A stretch of DNA of 15,177 bases from CAIOGI01 sp964561875 (GTDB lineage Bacteria > Patescibacteriota > Minisyncoccia > Phycocordibacterales > PALSA-1337), in contig CAZLQL010000013.1 in NCBI GenBank assembly GCA_964561875.1, forward strand, positions 1-15,177. The letters are read 5' to 3'. Below are positions 12,639 through 15,177 of the stretch, one piece after another; position 1 is the stretch's first letter; each line of letters starts with the position of its first letter. The notes beneath the pieces are model-generated. The model had not been told where the DNA came from, searched no databases, and saw only the letters and a list, made by a program, of their open reading frames with translations. Position numbers and translations under genes: made by a program.

Positions 12639-14004
12639 CATCCTGAGAGCCTCTTTTATACACATTTAATGGTGTACTCTTCCAGAGTGACAGTATAGGC
12701 GTAATAAATTTCCAAGCATGTAAGACTTCATCTGTACTAGTAAACAGCGTCTGATCACCTTTTATTGCGTCATAGAGTACTCTTTCATACGCATCTGGTA
12801 GTGTTTGTAATGTAGGATGGTCAGAATATTTAAATTTTAGAATTTTCGGTTCTGTTACAGTATCAAAACCCGGAGTTTTTACAAAAAACCTTATTTTAAT
12901 TCCTTCATCAGGTTGAATTCTAAAAGTTAAAATATTTTGTCTTTCTGAATCATGCTCATTTTTAAAATAAACATCTATTTCACTTTTACTTTCATATAAA
13001 CCCTTTCCACTTTCGAGATAAAATGGAACGTTTTTCCACCTAGCATTGTCTATATATGCTTCAAGTCTAAAATATGTTTCCGTCTGACTATTTCTCTTTA
13101 CCCCTTTTTCTGCCAAATATCCTTCATACTGACCTCTAATCGCATATTTCTTTATGGTTTTATCTGTAAAAGGTTTTAATAAACTCAAAATCTTAGATCT
13201 CTCTTTTCTAATACCATTTGCATCTTGATTTTTTGGTGCCTCCATAGCTATTAGTGCAAGCATTTGAAGTATATGGTTTTGACCAACATCCTTGAGTGCC
13301 CCAACATCATCATAGAAACCACCTCTGGTATCTATACCATCCTTTTCCATGAGTTTTATGTGAACTGCATCTATATGGTTACTATTCCAAAGTGGTTCAA
13401 ATAGTGAGTTATTGAATCTAAATGCCAAAATATTTTGTAAAGTTTCTTTTGCAAGATAATGGTCAATTCTAAATATTTGTTTTTCATCGAAAAGTTGACC
13501 CAGTCTTTTGTCTAATTTTTTTGCTGTTTCAACATCATTTCCAAAAGGTTTTTCTACCAAAATTCTAGTCCAACCTTCATCTGGTCCACATGGAATAGTT
13601 AAACCAGAATTGTATAAGTGGTCTAGAATCGTTTCATAGTAATTTGGTGATACTGCTAGATGAAATAATTTGTTTGAACACTGTTCAAAAGCTTCATCCA
13701 AAACTTTTAACCTGAGAGATAATGCACTATACGACTGCGAACTATCAAATAGTCCCTGTTCGTAATACATATGATCTATAAAATGCTTTATATCTTCTTC
13801 CTTGTACTGACCAGGTTTTACTTTCATATGACTTCGTATAAAGTCTCTAAATTCTTCTCTTGAAAAAGGTCTCCTAGAAAAACCTACTATAGCAAAATCC
13901 TTAGGCAAAAGTTTTTTTACATATAAATTGAGTAGTGATGGTAATAGCTTTCTACCAGAAAGATCTCCAGTTATACCAAATATAATAAAAATCGTGGGTG
14001 TCAT
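12631..14004 (-). CDS. zwf: Glucose-6-phosphate 1-dehydrogenase
   Basis: G6PD oxidises glucose 6-phosphate to 6-phosphogluconolactone and yields NADPH, the first step of the oxidative pentose phosphate pathway. The N-terminal dinucleotide-binding motif is GITGDLSGRKLLPSLL (10-25). EKPFG is at 151-155, and the substrate-binding signature RIDHYLAKE is at 179-187. GGFYDDVGALKDVGQNHI contains the expected catalytic His244. The C-terminal domain keeps RWKNVPFYLESGK and GDQTLFTSTDEVLHAW. At 457 aa it is slightly shorter than many homologues (480-500 aa) but no key motif is missing. The start ATG 14004 lies 6 nt after a -10. The gene opens the zwf-oxidoreductase-75-aa-ychF run. Further pathway enzymes (lactonase, Gnd) are not in the window. 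Confidence 0.97.
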   Translation of the reverse strand: MTPTIFIIFGITGDLSGRKLLPSLLNLYVKKLLPKDFAIVGFSRRPFSREEFRDFIRSHMKVKPGQYKEEDIKHFIDHMYYEQGLFDSSQSYSALSLRLKVLDEAFEQCSNKLFHLAVSPNYYETILDHLYNSGLTIPCGPDEGWTRILVEKPFGNDVETAKKLDKRLGQLFDEKQIFRIDHYLAKETLQNILAFRFNNSLFEPLWNSNHIDAVHIKLMEKDGIDTRGGFYDDVGALKDVGQNHILQMLALIAMEAPKNQDANGIRKERSKILSLLKPFTDKTIKKYAIRGQYEGYLAEKGVKRNSQTETYFRLEAYIDNARWKNVPFYLESGKGLYESKSEIDVYFKNEHDSERQNILTFRIQPDEGIKIRFFVKTPGFDTVTEPKILKFKYSDHPTLQTLPDAYERVLYDAIKGDQTLFTSTDEVLHAWKFITPILSLWKSTPLNVYKRGSQDVV

Positions 14005-14010
14005 GGGAGT

Positions 14011-14039
14011 ATTGTACAGATTTCCATTGATATAGTAAA
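14011..14039 (-). promoter_or_regulatory. zwf promoter, leaderless type
   Basis: Minus strand: TTTACT (14034-14039), 17-nt spacer, TACAAT (14011-14016), then 6 nt to the ATG. It is divergent from, and close to, the promoter of the plus-strand gene at 14082. Confidence 0.6.
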
Positions 14040-14050
14040 CAAATATTGAA

Positions 14051-14059
14051 TGGTATAAT
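14051..14059 (+). promoter_or_regulatory. Extended -10 promoter of the 148-aa protein gene
   Basis: TGG-TATAAT at 14051-14059. Transcription would start near 14066, leaving a leader that still includes the SD TAGGAG (14071-14076) before ATG 14082. The TTG and ATG codons further upstream in this frame lie at or before the promoter, so they cannot be the start. Confidence 0.6.
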
Positions 14060-14081
14060 GTTTTCAGATTTAGGAGTATTT

Positions 14082-14528
14082 ATGCACCTATATTTATGGA
14101 GTGTTGAGAATCTAAGAAAAAAGTTGGATAAATATGTCGCTGGTCAATTTCAAATCGAAACAAAGGATGGTATATATCGAGGCAAAATAAGCGAAATAAG
14201 ACTATCTTCAAATCCAAAAGAGAGGAAACTGGAAGTTGTATTTGATTGGTTGTGTATAAGAAGGCTAAGAAATGATGATTTACAACTACGAATCTTGGTC
14301 TGGGAAGAAGTTCCTAGACTAGAGAGTATTTCTAAACACTGCATTGCAGTTAAATTTAAATGGTATTATTTCCAAAGAAAAAGACAGGATAGAAATGAGA
14401 GAGTGAAGTTAAAAACTGATCTCAATGAAATATGCCGTTTTTATAGATTTAACGATCCATGCTGTCTCGTAAAAGATGACAATGGATATAGTGAATTGGG
14501 ACACGAACTGACCACAAACTCAGTTTAA
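14082..14528 (+). CDS. Small basic protein, unknown
   Basis: A 148-aa, Arg- and Lys-rich soluble protein. It opens with a helix (WSVENLRKKLDKYVAGQF), then strands (FQIETKDGIYRGKISEIRLS, KLEVVFDWLCIRRL, LQLRILVWEEVP), and a basic segment KWYYFQRKRQDRNERVKLK, which could bind nucleic acid. I recognise no family. The helix-strand order at its start resembles the 107-aa cassette protein at 10280 (RKxxxxxxVG followed by an I-x-E-[IV]-[KR]-L strand), so they might share a fold. ATG 14082 is chosen because TAGGAG lies 5 nt upstream and the promoter is just before it. Two cysteines (CC near residue 131) have no obvious role. Confidence 0.65.
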   Translation: MHLYLWSVENLRKKLDKYVAGQFQIETKDGIYRGKISEIRLSSNPKERKLEVVFDWLCIRRLRNDDLQLRILVWEEVPRLESISKHCIAVKFKWYYFQRKRQDRNERVKLKTDLNEICRFYRFNDPCCLVKDDNGYSELGHELTTNSV

Positions 14529-14530
14529 GC

Positions 14531-14561
14531 AAAAAGACGCAGTTTACTGCGATCTTTTTTT
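14531..14561 (+). terminator. Terminator of the 148-aa protein gene
   Basis: CGCAG-TTTA-CTGCG (14538-14551) with flanking AAAAAGA/TCTTTTTT that extends the stem and gives a T-run (14555-14561). Confidence 0.8.
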
Positions 14562-14594
14562 ATAAAACAAAACGGCAGTTATACACTGCCGTTT
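14562..14594 (-). terminator. Terminator of the DUF5680-like gene
   Basis: AAACGGCAGT (14570-14579) and ACTGCCGTTT (14585-14594) form a perfect 10-bp stem with loop TATAC. On the minus strand TTTTGTTTTA follows. It is back to back with the plus-strand terminator. Confidence 0.85.
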
Positions 14595-14602
14595 GAAAAT
14601 CA

Positions 14603-15157
14603 TTACTCCATCCTTTTTGTGAGTAGGACAAGATTGAAGTCGTGTATACCTAAAATTTCCTCTTTACCATTCCTATCTATCCTCACTATCCTTTCTCTGT
14701 CACTGAAACCACATGAGGATTGTAGACTCGTTTTCCCATCTCGAGCGAGGCCGTTTACATACATCACATCACCATTGTCCGTAAAAAAGACTTCTGCTGG
14801 CCCCCTACCAGCGAGAAATTTTTTATCATTAAATGTATCTCTCATTACTCTTTCAAGAAACTTGAGGCCCTCCATTGAGTACCAGCCATGGTAGTTTAGA
14901 GCAAATACGGGGACACACAAACCAGAATCAGACCTTTCCATGACAGTTGTACTACCGTTGCACATATCGGTGAGTTTATTTACTGTATAGGAGTCAATAA
15001 CTCTGAAACCCGGAGAATCATGGACAAGTCTTTTTGTATATAGTGATTCTAAGGGATTGCTTCCTGTAGCAACAGGATTGACATTATTTGACCAAAAACT
15101 AAACATAGCCTCAACATAGGCAAGCTCAATTCTTGAAAACACATTTGTTCCATTCAT
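14603..15157 (-). CDS. DUF5680-like protein
   Basis: A 184-aa protein. The order VIDSYTVNKLTDMCNGSTTV, then FALNYHGWY, a helix with LERVMRDTF, KKFLAGRGP, and a C-terminal RIVRIDRNGKEEILGIHDFN matches my recollection of DUF5680: aromatic 'NYHGWY' core, 'FLAGRGP' turn, and a closing strand pair. That domain is of unknown function and often sits at the C-terminus of small HTH regulators; here no HTH is attached. The start ATG 15157 has AAGGTG about 5 nt upstream, so the gene is complete, though its promoter lies outside the window. Base composition is richer in G+C than zwf, and it has its own strong terminator, as in the cassettes downstream of ychF. Confidence 0.6.
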   Translation of the reverse strand: MNGTNVFSRIELAYVEAMFSFWSNNVNPVATGSNPLESLYTKRLVHDSPGFRVIDSYTVNKLTDMCNGSTTVMERSDSGLCVPVFALNYHGWYSMEGLKFLERVMRDTFNDKKFLAGRGPAEVFFTDNGDVMYVNGLARDGKTSLQSSCGFSDRERIVRIDRNGKEEILGIHDFNLVLLTKRME

Positions 15158-15177
15158 ATTTCACCTTTACCTTTCTA

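Noticed and set aside
1..15177. tRNA, rRNA, transposase or phage structural genes
   Set aside because: No T-arm-like GTTCGA context with a cloverleaf, no rRNA motifs and no transposase or integrase motifs were seen on either strand.

Overview
This looks like a chromosomal segment of a Candidate Phyla Radiation (Patescibacteria, Parcubacteria-like) bacterium. The evidence is: AT-rich core genes; standard use of TGA as stop (ends at 8298, 8944 and 11790), which argues against the Gracilibacteria/Absconditabacteria code; a secreted repeat protein with the CPR-type 'SAYSPGETLNPEC' start; a CPR-type membrane protein ending in 'FHFPGQVAATPTLNRV'; and a sigma-region-4/HARE-HTH fusion protein. The phylum is inferred from protein style, not proven.

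Layout. Positions 1-8237 are a minus-strand run of core genes, read from right to left: leuS (with a Nudix domain inserted in its editing domain), a sigma4-HARE regulator, a DUF8128-like membrane protein, mltG, mnmA, and a secreted repeat protein that runs off the left edge. Positions 8253-10640 are an accessory zone of six short genes on both strands. Most have their own promoter, Shine-Dalgarno (SD) site and terminator, and most are visibly richer in G+C than the core. Positions 10645-14004 are a second minus-strand core run: zwf, a flavodoxin-fold NAD(P)H oxidoreductase, a 75-aa helical protein, and ychF. Positions 14005-15177 hold two more accessory genes, transcribed towards each other and separated by back-to-back terminators.

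The most striking observation is in the accessory zone. The last 11-12 codons of ychF occur again three times downstream of ychF, at 10189, 9564 and 9211, all in the same orientation. They read KNSDAMEFRI, DDGSVIEFRI and KDGTLIEFNI, against KDGDVMEFRI in ychF itself. The DNA differences are largely conservative at the protein level, so each copy looks like the 3' end of a working ychF from a related genome. Each copy lies at a boundary between small gene cassettes, and each is followed within 4-5 nt by a TTGACA promoter element. This is the pattern left when elements integrate repeatedly at the 3' end of a conserved gene and each time restore its last codons, as SCC elements do at rlmH. No recombinase gene is visible in the window.

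The two gene classes also differ in expression signals. Several core genes have an extended -10 (TGnTATAAT-like) only 6-9 nt before the start codon, which implies leaderless mRNAs. The cassette genes mostly have -35/-10 promoters with 17-18 nt spacing and SD sites. The zwf product makes NADPH and the adjacent flavodoxin-fold protein probably consumes NAD(P)H, so these two may work together. MltG, the membrane protein and the secreted repeat protein concern the cell envelope; LeuRS, MnmA and YchF concern translation.
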